This document shows, piece by piece, positions 34,861 through 46,796 of a stretch of 64,000 nt of DNA (position 1 is its first letter; every line of letters starts with the position of its first letter). The position numbers were made by a program, and so were the translations under genes. The notes under the pieces were generated by a model. It did no database searches. It was given only the letters and a program-made list of their open reading frames with translations, and was not told where the DNA came from. This stretch comes from Begonia masoniana (lineage: Eukaryota > Streptophyta > Magnoliopsida > Cucurbitales > Begoniaceae), in assembly GCA_022432975.1 (NCBI GenBank), contig CM039508.1, positions 46,527,646 through 46,591,645 on the forward strand, read 5' to 3'.

Positions 34861-35370
34861 GTGTTGGTTGAGTATTGTTTAGTGTGTTGTTTGGTGTTTG
34901 AGTATTGTTTAGTGTGTTGTTTGGTGTTTGAGTATTGTTTAGTGTGTTGTTTGGTGTTTGAGTATTGTTTAGTGTGTTGTTTGGTGTTTGAGTATTGTTT
35001 AGTGTGTTGTTTGGTGTTTGAGTATTGTTTAGTGTGTTGTTTGGTGTTTGAGTATTGTTTAGTGTGTTGTTTGGTGTTTGAGTATTGTTTAGTGTGTTGT
35101 TTGGTGTTTGAGTATTGTTTAGTGTGTTGTTTGGTGTTTGAGTATTGTTTAGTGTGTTGTTTGGTGTTTGAGTATTGTTTAGTGTGTTGTTTGGTGTTTG
35201 AGTATTGTTTAGTGTGTTGTTTGGTGTTTGAGTATTGTTTAGTGTGTTGTTTGGTGTTTGAGTATTGTTTAGTGTGTTGTTTGGTGTTTGAGTATTGTTT
35301 AGTGTGTTGTTTGGTGTTTGAGTATTGTTTAGTGTGTTGTTTGGTGTTTGAGTATTGTTTAGTGTGTTGT
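34861..35370. repeat. 30-bp minisatellite, about 17 units
   Basis: Units of 30 bp (ttgagtattgtttagtgtgt plus tgtttggtgt) are virtually identical along the array. Because 30 is divisible by three, all frames stay open and give a spurious ORF with a repeated VFEYCLVCCL. The 3' LTR has only about two units (41800-41850). Confidence 0.95.
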
Positions 35371-36080
35371 GGAGTAATTTTCAGGGAGGGCAGATTCGGG
35401 TTTTTTCTATTTTGACCTAGCTAGGGTCGTTTGTTTTAAAATTCCTTTTGGCATATTAAAATAGGTTATTAGAGGAGTACGTGACTGCTGGAATCGTTCG
35501 ATTTCGATAACCGACGCAAAAGTTACGCGCGTTTGAAGTTTCGGGTCGGTTTTTACCGAACCCAAATTAGTGGCCCATTTAGTTAGGTTTTAGTTGGGTT
35601 AGGCTAGAATAGTAGTTTGAGAGTAATTGGTAGATGTAGGTTGATTTTAATAAAGTTTGACTATTTGTCGTAGGTCGAGCCATAGGTGACGTGATGTGCC
35701 AAATCCAGCGAGCTAGGATGTTTGTTAGTGTGTTGTTTGGTGTTTGAGTATTGTTTAGTGTGTTGTTTGGTGTTTGAGTATTGTTTGATAAATTGTTGGG
35801 TTGTTATTATTTGGTTGGTTATTTCATTGCTTTGTTTGGTTGTTTATTTGGAGTTGGAGTATTTCATGGACATGCATCATTGTGTTTAAACTACTAAAAT
35901 GAGTTTGTGCATGACGTGAAAGGTGAATGTTAAACGTAACAAGAAAGATTAAGCAAAATAAAGTTGAGTAGAGTCGCCAGGTTAGGCAAGTTGCCGGGGA
36001 GGCACTTGTAACATGCCGGGGAGGCAGTGAGTTGGGACTCTACTGAGATATAAAGTTGAAAATACGTAAGTGCTGTTGGA

Positions 36081-36490
36081 GAAGATTGTGTGCGGCCGTC
36101 CAATGGGGGGGACCCAGGCGTGAGCTGGCCGATCTTGCTCCGTGGATCAAGGCGTGGCCGTCCAATGAGCGGGGAGCTCAGATGTGTGCCTACTTGATTC
36201 ACATGTGACAGGGAAAGGGAGGAGATTGTGAGCTGCCGTCCAATGGGGGGGACCCGGGCGTGAGCTGGAATTTCTTGCTCCGTGGATCAAGGTGTGGCCG
36301 TCCAATGAGCGGGGAGCTCGGATGTGTGCCTACTTGATTCACATGTGACAGGGAAAGGGAGGAGATTGTGAGCTACCGTCCAATGGGGGGGACCCGGGCG
36401 TGAGCTGGCCGATCTTGCTCCGTGGGTCAAGGTGTGGCCGTTCAATGAGCGGGGAGCTCGGATGTGTGCCTACTTGACTCACGCGTGAAA
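36081..36490. repeat. 140-bp tandem repeat, three units
   Basis: Units start near 36081, 36221 and 36361 and carry gtccaatgggggggaccc and gtccaatgagcggggagct. The 3' LTR has two units (42150-42420). Confidence 0.9.
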
Positions 36491-37145
36491 GTGGAAAGAT
36501 TTAATAAAACGAATGCAAAACAAAAGCAACAGAGTGAGTAGAGACTGCATGTGTTAGGGCAGTGTGGGTGCATCGTGCATGTTTACATTTCTTTTCCTTA
36601 CTTGCTAAGCATAAGCTAACGTGTGTGTGCGTGTTCTATGGTGTAGGTAACGACGTTGTTACAGGTGAGCTGAGCGAGTGAGCCATGACTTGGGAGCCGT
36701 CGGAGAAGCACGGGACGTGCCGGTGCGGGCAGTTATCGGGGCGTCTCGACCATGGTCTTAGGAAAGATGTGGGTGGAACAGTATTTTAGGTCGTGTATAA
36801 TTTACATTTATTTTGGTAGTCTGTAGAGTTTGTATTTTGGTTGATAGCATTTCTCGACAATATATTGGTTGTTGGAGATTTCGTAGGTTGGTTAGATGGT
36901 TAGGAATATTCTGGACTGGTTGGGAATTGATTTGTGTGCAAGTACCTAGCATTTTGGAGGCGCTATTTTCAGGCGTTACTTTGCCGAAATTTTCAGGAAG
37001 TACGCCGTGGTGCTTCAAGGTTAGGATTAAGGGAAATTAGGAAGTCTAGACAGCTATGTCAATGTTATTTTAAATTAAGCTTTAACGTGTGATTAGTAAT
37101 CAAAGTAGCGCTCCGAGCCAGGGTGGGTTCGGGGGCGTTACAAGA

Positions 37146-37160
37146 TGGTATCGGAGCATA
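37146..37160 (+). other. Primer binding site of the LARD-like element
   Basis: tggtatcggagcata lies three bases after the 5' LTR; one change from the usual tRNA-iMet site. Confidence 0.8.
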
Positions 37161-40100
37161 AATGGTAGAGTCGTTCAAATGATTACCCGACAATGCCGGC
37201 CGCCATGCAACGTGCTTCACCGACTGTGAGTAATTCTTTACTTTTAGTTAATTTACCTTTTTGTTTTATGATTATAATGGATTAGAAAATCCCAAGAGTG
37301 CTGAGACAACCTCGGTGGATCCTTTAATCCAATTTATAGACGTAATGAACCGATAATTCGAATAGTTAGGAAGTTTATTTGGAAAATAGAACAGACACTA
37401 TAACATGCATAAAATAGATACAAGTAGGATTGAGAATATAAAGCTTAGAGAATATTATGATGCGAATGTAAGTTTGATAACTAAAGAATGTAAGGAAAGA
37501 GGTAGGGTTGGTATGATTGGAGTGTAAGTGTTAGCCAGGTAGAAATGAGAGTTGTTAGGAGAGACGTAAGTTACGTTCTAGCGTGAAAAAGGGTGAGGAC
37601 ACGATAAGTTAAGTGCAACGCAAAATAGATTTTAGAACGAGGGAGATAGAAGACATAGATAACTTAGGGTGATACGCCTAGGAGTGTTATCCATAAGGAG
37701 ATACATTTCTGACTAGATAATAAGATTTGAATAGATAGAAGTTAGGCCATATTTAGCAAACCCTTGAAGTTTTAGGATACGATGAACTAGATAAGAGTGT
37801 GAAGTTGGAAATGAAATTTATTAGGAGATACCTTAGATCGTAGAGGTATTATTAAAATGTTTACGTGGATCAATGAGCTTAGGAGGTAAATGAGTGCTAT
37901 GAGTAATTGTACGAAAAATGTGTGAGTGGTTTAGGGATAATGTTAAGTTAGAAAGTTTAAAGGTTCGACTCGTATGTAACGAAGTCGAAACTGTTAATGT
38001 CGTACATAGATTAGGCTAGAGTTGTTAAGCTTAAGAGTGGATACGTTTAAGTAGAGGATGTAAGTTAGACCTTAAATGCTGGAATTATGTAATAGAAATA
38101 GAAGAAGTGCTAGGTTAGATTACGAATTCAGGACTTAAGAGGAAAGAGGTAGGGTTGGTATGATTGGAGTGTAAGTGTTAGCCAGGTAGAAATGAGAGTT
38201 GTTAGGAGAGACGTAAGTTACGTTCTAGCGTGAAAAAGGGTGAGGACACGATAAGTTAAGTGCAACGCAAAATAGATTTTAGAACGAGGGAGATAGAAGA
38301 CATAGATAACTTAGGGTGATACGCCTAGGAGTGTTATCCATAAGGAGATACATTTCTGACTAGATAATAAGATTTGGATACGATAGAACTAGATCAAGAG
38401 TGTGAAGTTGGAAATGAAATTTATGTAGATACCTTATATCGTAGAGGTATGTATTAAAATTTTACGTGGATCAATGAGAAAATGTAGTGGGGGGCTAGTT
38501 AGATGTTGATTATGTGTGGATGTTTAATTTAAGTAAATAGTTTTGGTCAAAGTTATTGAGTTAGGGGTGAATAGACTCAAGCTTAGGAGGTAAATGAGTG
38601 CTATGAGTAATTGTACGAAAAATGTGTGAGTGGTTTAGGGATAATGTTAAGTTAGAAAGTTTAAAGGTTCGACTCGTATGTAACGAAGTCGAAACTGTTA
38701 ATGTCGTACATAGATTAGGCTAGAGTTGTTAAGCTTAAGAGTTGGTGAGCTTAAGAGTGGATACGTTTAAGTAGAGGATGTAAGTTAGACCTTAAATGCT
38801 GGAATTATGTAATAGAAATAGAAGAAGTGCTAGGTTAGATTACGAATTCAGGACTTAAGAGGAAAGAGGTAAGCGATAAGATAAGTAAATTTTAATGGAA
38901 GGTTAGATAAAAAGGGTTAGCCATTGATTATTTGGAGTTCACGTGAAACTGCGGCATTTATGGAGTGGAAAATTCTCAATAATGCTCGAGAGTAGAATTA
39001 TTGAGAGTAAGAGTCGAGTCGTGAATGATGAACCATAGAAGGGTAGCATCAGAATAGAATATATTAGTAGAGATCAAGTAGGAGTGTCGTATTACTCAAT
39101 TTAGGAAAATGATTGGACCTTAGGGAATAGGTACTATCTTAGTGGATTACTCAATCAAGGATGATTGTGAATAAGCAAAAAAGTTGCGACCGGCATGGCA
39201 TAGGAAGATGGAATTAAAAACCTAAAGGTGGGAATAGAAACCTAGATGTCTTGATTAGATAGAGAAAAGTCTAGTCGCTTGAGTTATGGTAAAATTCTGA
39301 AGTTTAGGCTAAGGCACGAGGTATAATAGGTTAGTGAGGGTGTTAAGTTAGCTACAACAAGTTTGCAAACAAGAAGGTCGTTGGGTGAATGGTTGTAAAG
39401 CAATTGGGAGAATATTTAGAAATTGAGTTTAAAGAGTAAGAGAAAGTGGTTTAATTAGTACGTTTTAGAGAATCTTGAGGAAATTAGATTTTTGGACCTG
39501 ATAGTGTGTGAATTGAGGTTGAAGCCAAAGTGAGTATCGATCATTTAAGGTATTTGGGTGATGAGTGTTGAGTGTAAAGTTGGGAACAAGTTTATTAGAC
39601 CTAAGAATTTGAGCGTTTGGTAATGATTGAAATTAGGGGTTAGACATAGTGAGCATAGTGAATGTAAGTATGAAGATTCAGAGTATACTTTGAGACATAG
39701 TTGATAAGTTTAAGAGATGAGAGCTTTGAGTATGAGGGTTGTGTTGGTATAACCAATAAAATGTTGTAATTGTTCGAGGTATAAATTGTCTTGATTGGCT
39801 GAGATAAGTAAGTGTAAGAGATAGGAGTGATAAGTTATGGAGCAAAGTTACGAAAATGAAAACTTTGGAGTATGAGCAAGTATGAGCAGCGTGTTAGAAT
39901 AATCAATGTAATGTCAATATAAATATGGGCAAGTAGTAGGAACTAGTAAACTGGGAAAAAGAGGAGAATTTCATTTGAGAAGTTAGGATAAAAGAGGTAA
40001 GTGTTTGATGGCCATTAACTTAGACAAGTAAGATCTAGATAAACGGAGATCGAGGAAAGGCTATCGAGGAAAGATCGAAGGGAGTTTAAACTTTAGAACT

Positions 40101-40640
40101 AAAGATAAGAAGTTTACTTCGTAGGTTCTAGTGTTATGCTATTGCGATGGTTTTGGAGGATTGAGATTGTTTGATGGATACGTGTCTGCATTAGAAAAGT
40201 AAATGACTAGGTGAACTTAGTTACGAAGGTCTGTTGTAAGGAACTTACTAGGTGACCAGGGATTAAGTTGAGAGTCTTCGAAGGGGTGAAGAGTTAGTCC
40301 TGATTTAAGAAATTATAGAGGTTAGTAAAGAAGTGTACTCATTAGTATCTTAGAATTTCTCGATAGGGGTAGCATAGAGAGTGGTCGTGGTATGTACATA
40401 TTTGAGAGACACAGATGTATGAAGTGAGAAATTAAATGAACTTAGCTAGAGAAAAAGATCGAGTTAAAATTTAGGTAGAAGGGTTCGAGGGTATGGATTA
40501 GATTACAGTTAGTGAACGTGTGAGTATTAGGGTTAGTACAGAATTAGGTGAAGTCGGAATTTGAGGCATATAGTACACGATAGGTGAGTAAGGGTATTGA
40601 GTAGTTGAGATGAGTACATGGAGAGATAACAAAGTTACAA
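37161..40640 (+). other. Purine-rich non-coding interior
   Basis: About 3.5 kb rich in A and G with taag, gagg and ttag motifs; no frame of useful length and no Gag or Pol motif. It includes a large tandem duplication (37494-38872). Confidence 0.75.
37494..38872. repeat. Imperfect tandem duplication of about 0.65-0.73 kb
   Basis: 37494-38138 and 38139-38872 share long identical blocks, for example aagtgttagccaggtagaaa and gtcgtacatagattaggcta. The second unit has about 100 bp (about 38480-38580) lacking in the first, and the first has about 45 bp lacking in the second. Confidence 0.9.
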
Positions 40641-40643
40641 ATT

Positions 40644-40675
40644 TTGAGGACAAAATTTTTGTAAGGAGGGTGGAT
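40644..40675 (+). other. Polypurine tract of the LARD-like element
   Basis: ttttgaggacaaaattttt is followed by gtaaggagggtggat, directly before the 3' LTR; the same pattern as in the Tekay element. Confidence 0.88.
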
Positions 40676-40900
40676 TGTAACACCAGCAAATTTAGAATTA
40701 ATTAAATTAGGGATATTATAATTAAGTAATAAAATAGTTGTTTTAATTAAAAAGTGACTTAAACGTTTATTAAATTATGTTTGGATATTTCTTGGGAAAT
40801 TAAGCCGTGGGTTATAATTTAAGAGCGAGATTTAACGAAAGTCGAAATGGTCGGAAACACAGGAGGTCAAAACGGTAATTGAAGATTAATTAATGGTTAG

Positions 40901-40939
<39 letters not shown>

Positions 40940-43070
40940 AAAAATAAAAATAAAACAACAGAATAGCCGAAGCTATTCTGTTGTTCGAGTCGGGCAGCGA
41001 GGAGCAGGGGAGACGGAGACGAGGGAGACGAGCGACGATCGAAGGCTGTTCACCGCCGTGATTTCCGGCGTTCTCCGGCCCGGCCAGACGACGGCGACGA
41101 GCAGGGTTGGTTGTCTTTGTGCACGACCCGACAGGTAAGGGTCGATTTTTTTTTTGCCCTGTTTTCAGCTTTGTTCATGGCCGAGGGTGTCGAGCCCGAT
41201 TTGGCTCCGATCACCGGGCCTTTTTGGCTGTTCTCGGCGTCGTCTTGCCGAGCTTCTTGGCGGCAAAGATTGCCGAGCAACATGGAGCTCAATTGGAGCG
41301 AAATTCAGTGAAGCCCGATTTGGGCATTTCGGGTTTTAGCTTGTAACCTCGGGATTTTTGATTGTTTTGTGCTAATTGAGTGTTTATGTGATTGATTGGT
41401 GAGGAAATGAGTGAAATTTGATGAAAAATTGAAAACGGGAATTTTTCAGGTGAGGGGCAGATTCGGGTTTTTTCTATTTTGACCTAGCTAGGGTCGTTTG
41501 TTTTAAAATTCCTTTTGGCATATTAAAATAGGTTATTAAAGGAGTACGTGACCGCTGGAATCGTTCGATTCCGATAACCGACGCAAAAGTTACGCGCGTT
41601 TGAAGTTTCGGGTCGGTTTTTACCGAACCCAAATTAGTGGCCCATTTAGTTAGGTTTTAGTTGGGTTAGGCTAGAAATAGTAGTTTGAGAGTAATTGGTA
41701 GATGTAGGTTTGATTTTAATAAAGTTTGACTATTTGTTGTAGGTCGAGCCATAGGTGACGTGATGTGCCAAACCCAGCGAGCTAGGATGTTTGTTAGTGT
41801 GTTGTTTGGTGTTTGAGTATTGTTTAGTGTGTTATTTGGTGTTTGAGTATTGTTTGATAAATTGTTGGGTTGTTATTATTTGGTTGGTTATTTCATTGCT
41901 TTGTTTGGTTGTTTATTTGGAGTTGGAGTATTTCATGGACATGCATCATTGTGTTTAAACTACTAAAATGAGTTTGTGCATGACGTGAAAGGTGAATGTG
42001 AAACGTAACAAGAAAGATTAAGCAAAATAAAGTTGAGTAGAGTCGCCAGGTTAGGCAAGTTGCCGGGGAGGCACTTGTAACATGCCGGGGAGGCAGTGAG
42101 TTGGGACTCTACTGAGATATAAAGTTGAAAATACGTAAGTGCTGTTGGAGAAGATTGTGTGCGGCCGTCCAATGGGGGGGACCCAGGCGTGAGCTGGCCG
42201 ATCTTGCTCCGTGGATCAAGGCGTGGCCGTCCAATGAGCGGGGAGCTCGGATGTGTGCCTACTTGATTCACATGTGACAGGGAAAGGGAGGAGATTGTGA
42301 GCTGCCGTCCAATGGGGGGGACCCGGGCGTGAGCTGGCCGATCTTGCTCCGTGGGTCAAGGTGTGGCCGTTCAATGAGCGGGGAGCTCGGATGTGTGCCT
42401 ACTTGACTACGCGTGAAAGTGGAAAGATTTAATAAAACGAATGCAAAACAAAAGCAACAGAGTGAGTAGAGACTGCCTGTGTTAGGGCGGTGTGGGTGCA
42501 TCGTGCATGTTTACATTTCTTTTCCTTACTTGCTAAGCATAAGCTTACGTGTGTGTGCGTGTTCTATGGTGTAGGTAACGACGCGGTTACAGGTGAGCTG
42601 AGCGAGTGAGCCATGACTTGGGAGCCGTCGGAGAAGCACGGGACGTGCCGGTGCGGGCAGTTGTCGGGGCGTCTCGACCATGGTCTTAGGAAAGATGTGG
42701 GTGGAACAGTATTTTAGGTCGTGTATAATTTACATTTATTTTGGTAGTCTGTAGAGTTTGTATTTTGGTTGATAGCATTTCTCGACAATATATTGGTTGT
42801 TGGAGATTTCGTAGGTTGGTTAGATGGTTAGGAATATTCTGGACTGGTTGGGAATTGATTTGTGTACAGGTACCTAGCATTTTGGAGGCGCTGTTTTCAG
42901 GCGTTACTTTGCCGAAATTTTCGGGATGTACGCCGTGGTGCTTCAAGGTTAGGATTAAGGGAAATTAGGAAGTCTAGACAGCTATGTCAATGTTATTTTA
43001 AATTAAGCTTTAACGTGGGATTCGTGAGCAAAGTAGCGCTCCGAGCCATGGTGGGTTCGGGGGCGTTACA
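40676..43070 (+). repeat. 3' LTR of the LARD-like element
   Basis: 2395 bp. It lacks the long 30-bp array and the duplication seen in the 5' LTR and carries two 140-bp units. Confidence 0.93.
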
Positions 43071-43119
43071 AAGGCTCTGGAAGAGTATCGCTATCGCTTC
43101 ACGGTCTTTTTAAATTTCT

Positions 43120-43455
43120 GGCGGAAGATACTGTTCAGCGGTGGATGTAGGTGGTCAACGTCACTTTTCTCTGCAGGTAGATGTAATTCTTTGTTATGGA
43201 GGTAGAAGATACCGTTCACCGGTAGACGTTGCCTTTGAAAACCAACGGTGGATGTTGTCTTTGATGTTTTGCTAGCGGTAAAAGTAACCTTAGGAAGACT
43301 GCCAGCGGTGGATGTACTCTTTGTTGTTTAGCTAACGATGGAAGTCTTAGGAAGACTTTGCCATCGGCAGATGTATACTTTGTCATTTAGCTAGCGGTGG
43401 ATGTAAACTTTGGAAGACTGCCAGGGGTGGAAGCTTTTCTTCTACATCGGTGGAT
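43120..43455. repeat. Motif cluster in the Sirevirus LTR (left copy)
   Basis: About ten degenerate copies of motifs such as gcggtggatgta, cggtagacg and tttgtcatttagctagcgg. The right LTR has them at 52895-53260, and the Tekay Ty3 LTRs carry similar ones (21378-21850 and 28237-28710). Confidence 0.8.
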
Positions 43456-43690
43456 ATGCAATATTTTATCATTTTCAGCCCTGTTTTACTATCACACCCT
43501 GAACACTTAACAGATTTGTTAAATAACTAAAATACCCTTTTCAAAGGGCATTTCCACTGAAAATTTAGAGACATATATATGGAGGTCAATATTTAATTTA
43601 TTAATCAATTTATCAATCTCATATTTTCAACGCAATCAAATTACACATCATCAAAAACATCGTTAGACTTAAACACTATTTAAGTCAACA

Positions 43691-43713
43691 ATCTCCCTCT
43701 TTTTGATGATGAC
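43691..43713 (-). other. Sirevirus polypurine tract
   Basis: On the minus strand catcatcaaaaagagggaga abuts the 3' LTR. Other G-rich tracts lie slightly upstream (for example 43838-43852), the multi-tract pattern known for Sireviruses. Confidence 0.85.
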
Positions 43714-44197
43714 AAACTATAAGTATAAATTAATTAATTATCTCTCCCCCATAATCCTAGCTCCCCCACAGCATGATCATGCAATCCAATGTAATTTTCA
43801 AACACAGTTCATTTGCAATACACAGTGTTGTCACACTTTCTCCCCCTTTGACTTTATAAAAAAAAGTACAGCAAAAAGCAGTCAACTACTCAACATTTGT
43901 ATATTGATGAATTGTAAGATTATAGTACCAAACAAAAACTGGTACAACTCGTGAATCTGTAAAAAAAAAAGTTCTCCTATTTAATCTAAATCCAAAATGT
44001 GCTTCCACAACTCCTTAATGATTGATGGAGGCACTGTATAGTTCAAAATGACATCAGGAACTATTAGAGGTTCAAGAGCGAGAGTAGAAGCAGAAGGAGC
44101 AGAAGGCAGAAATGGTCCTCGGTACACAACCAAGTCCAGACATGGTGGTGGCTCTACCGGTGGACCAGCTGGAGGGGCAGCCATTGAACATTGAAGC

Positions 44198-45900
44198 TCA
44201 GAAGGGGACGGTGACAGATGAACCATGAGGATTAACGAACCGAAGCTCAGCATTCTGAATATTCAAGGGCATGAAGTTCACTTTGTTGACAACCTCTGGT
44301 CGGATGATTGGAGGGAGCAAGTCGGCAGAACAAGCCTCAGAGAAACAAAGAGGGCTAAACTGTTCTGGTTGTAGAGCTTGAATATCCGACTGCATAGACC
44401 GAAGGACCCTAGTGAGTGAGCCTTCAAGTCTATCCACCCTAGCAGCCAACCGATCCTGAACTAAGTCAAGATCCTTGCTCAAGTCAAGTCTTGTTTGATT
44501 TAGCTTGGCATCTAATGATGCCTGCATCTGATCCTTAACAGAAGTGAGAGCGGTTCCAAAACTGGTGATGCAGGTCATCAACTCAGTGAACTGATCCTCA
44601 CTGATGGATGATCTCATCTTATAGGTTTTGGGAGTTTGAAGAGCATTTATTTGGATTGGTGAGGAGGTTTGGATTTGAGGAGCAGTTAGTTGAACCGGAG
44701 GAATAAGTGGAGGAGCAGCCAAAGATGGCAATATACGACTAGGTAGAGGAGAAGCAGGACCCTCTGGAAGTGGAAGTGGCACAGAAAAGTGAACTGAGGG
44801 TGCCTCAAAAGTATGTGTTGGAAGAAATGAGGTAGGGTGTCTTGGAGCAGAAGGAGGAAGTTGAGATGGTGACACCTGAGATGATGAAGGAGAATTAACG
44901 AAGGCAGGGATTTCAGACTCATCCACTCCTTCAGTAAAAGACTCCTCCTGTAGGAGAAGCTTCCTCTTCCCCAGACAGGCAGAAGTTGCTTTAGAGGCCT
45001 TCTTGCGGGTCTCATCCAGCACAAATTCCCCTTCTTTGTTTCTTGTTATCCCAATTCTCTTCAGAGTGGAGAGGGAGTAAAAGCTTGAAGGTTGAAGACG
45101 GAAGGGTTCATCTTCCTCAGGAAATTTCACTTCAAACTTCTCAAAGATTTTCATGAGAAGTAGATTGTAGGAAAGCAATGTAGCCCTGGTTAAGACACTC
45201 TGAATCATCTTTTTCAAAACTATAAAACCGATATTGAAGGGGGTCTATTGATAAAGTGCAAACAAAACAAACAGTTCCATTCCACTCACATCGTCATAGT
45301 GACCACCCTTGGGAATGATATTGTACCCTATCATTTGGTGAAAGAGTCGAGCTTTGATGTTGAGATGCTTGCTCTTTAAGGGATTAGGGATGAAATTCGG
45401 TCTAAAGCAATTGTCTTCAAAAACAGATGACCCTCATGAGAGTTAAGAAGTGGGGGCTCAGTCCCTGTCTCATAGAACTTGACATGATTATCCAAATGGG
45501 GGCTCTCTAGCAGCTCATTGATGGATTGGGGTGAATAACTATGTGTTTTCCATACACATAGCTCGAGATAGTAGAAAAGTCAGAAGAGTAACCAAGATTG
45601 GCATAAAACATCTTGACCGTAACGGGGTAATAGAATGATTCAACGTCAAACAACCCCAATAACCCAAGACCTTTCAAGGGTGCAACTAAATCCAAGCCTT
45701 CTAAATCCTCAAAGATAATACCACGACTTGGAATAAGGGATTTAAGCTTAAAAGCATCATGATACCTTTCTTCGACAGCATGATTAAGGAAGTAGAGAGA
45801 TGGCCACTGAGTCGCACGAGGAAGCTCTCATGACTGACGAACTGAAGTTTTGGTCTTCTTCTTGGCCGGTTCTGGAACCGCTCGTGATGAAGATGCCATT
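44198..45900 (-). pseudogene. PTTP-domain third ORF of the Sirevirus
   Basis: Reads minus from an ATG at 45900 (MASSSRA). The PTTP domain is spread over several frames: LEGLDLVAPLKGLGLLGL with YYPVTVKMFYANLGYSSDF, then KARLFHQMIGYNIIPKGGHY, and ATLLSYNLLLMKIFEKFEVK. From 45217 a 339-codon frame is open and covers the end of the domain, a long proline- and serine-rich region (44640-44930) and a helical, coiled-coil-like stretch (about 44380-44620). At least two frame breaks and one stop lie upstream of 45217. It sits between RNase H and the 3' LTR, on the same strand as pol. It lacks an obvious signal peptide or membrane anchor, so 'envelope-like' describes position only. Function unknown. Confidence 0.8.
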
Positions 45901-46206
45901 TCGGCAGATGAAGAACTTTCTGAGCGAAAACACGAAAGAGAGGAAGAACTAGGGAGAGGGGAACCGACGGAAAGGGCAGGGGCTTTTGAAAGAGCGCGAA
46001 AAGATGAAGCGTATTAAACAAGTTTGAATGACTTAGGGTTTCGCCCGACGAAGAATATAAACTTGAAAAAAAGATATCGCCCGATGGTGACACGTGTCAC
46101 CAAATAGATGCATACATCTTTCGATGCATAGTGGATGATGTACATCTTCCGACGGAAAATGAATTCTTATTTTATTGAAAGTCTTAAACAGGGAGGAAAA
46201 AGAACC
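45901..46206 (-). promoter_or_regulatory. Leader between RNase H and the third ORF
   Basis: About 300 bp between the pol stop (46207) and the ATG at 45900. On the minus strand it carries cggaagatgtacatcatcc and cgaaagatgtatgc, similar to motifs repeated in the LTRs. A separate promoter or splice product for the third ORF would start here; the sequence alone cannot decide. Confidence 0.4.
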
Positions 46207-46796
46207 TTAATTTTTCTCACACTTAATGAGCCCTAACCTTATTCTAATATTACAGAAGGTTTTCTCATCCAAAGGTTTTGTAAATATATCAGCTAATTGG
46301 TCAACAGAATTGACAAATTCTAATGAAATATCACCTCTTTGAACATGATCTCTGATGAAGTGATACCTAACCTCGATGTGCTTTGTTCTAGAATACTGGA
46401 TGAGATTCTTGGAAATATTTATGGTACTGGTGTTGTCACACCGAATAGGAATCCTATCATAGAAAAAATTGTAATCTTCTAGAGTTTGCTTCATCCAAAG
46501 CATTTGTGCACAACAACTGCCAGCAGCAATATATTCACTTTTAGCCGTTGAAAGTGCAACAGAATTTTGCTTCTTGGAGTACCAGGAAACTAGAGATTCA
46601 CCAAGGAATTGACATGTTCCACTGGTGCTTTTCCTATCAACTAGACTTCCAGCATAATCTGAGTCTGAATATCCTATCAGATCAAAAGAGGTACCCTTCG
46701 GGTACCATAATCCTAGATCATGAGTTCCACTCAAATATTTGAATATTCTCTTGACTGCATTTAAGTGGGATTCCTTAGGAGCAGCTTGGAACCTAG
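46207..46796 (-). pseudogene. pol: Sirevirus Pol, RNase H part
   Basis: The RNase H domain of Copia Pol starts just after the solo-LTR insertion with RFQAAPKESHLNAVKRIFKY. It contains GYSDSDYAGSLVDRKSTSG and LVSWYSKKQNSVALSTAKSE, and ends FTKPLDEKTF with the conserved C-terminal tail. From 46734 the frame is open for 175 codons. RNase H removes the RNA strand during cDNA synthesis. It is cut off from RT by the 46797-48074 insertion. Confidence 0.92.

Larger units (their letters stand above)
33752..37142 (+). repeat. 5' LTR of the LARD-like element, expanded
   Basis: 3391 bp. Contains a TTA microsatellite (about 33979-34003), a perfect 13-bp-stem hairpin (34023-34054), a 30-bp array (34861-35370), a duplication of its own sequence (34523-34860 and 35385-35735), and three 140-bp units (36081-36490). 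A predicted intron spans 36066-36646. Confidence 0.93.
33752..43070 (+). mobile_element. Coding-free Ty3-type element (LARD-like)
   Basis: LTRs at 33752-37142 (3391 bp) and 40676-43070 (2395 bp) start tgtaacacc and end gggcgttaca, with a perfect aaggc duplication (33747-33751 and 43071-43075). The 3.5-kb interior has a primer site and a polypurine tract but no gag or pol frame. Ends, tract and LTR layout match the Tekay group. It must have moved by borrowed proteins. The LTR length difference of about 1 kb comes from a 30-bp array with a flanking duplication and one extra 140-bp unit in the left LTR. Confidence 0.93.
33097..43690 (-). repeat. 3' LTR (left) of the Sirevirus, split by a Ty3 element
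   Basis: The two pieces, 33097-33751 and 43076-43690, together make 1270 bp and match the intact right LTR (52194-53490). The split point carries the aaggc duplication. Confidence 0.92.

Noticed and set aside
34861..35415. A 184-codon plus-strand frame repeating VFEYCLVCCL
   Set aside because: It is a reading of the 30-bp minisatellite in an LTR, with a repeat length divisible by three. There is no sign of selection on codons.
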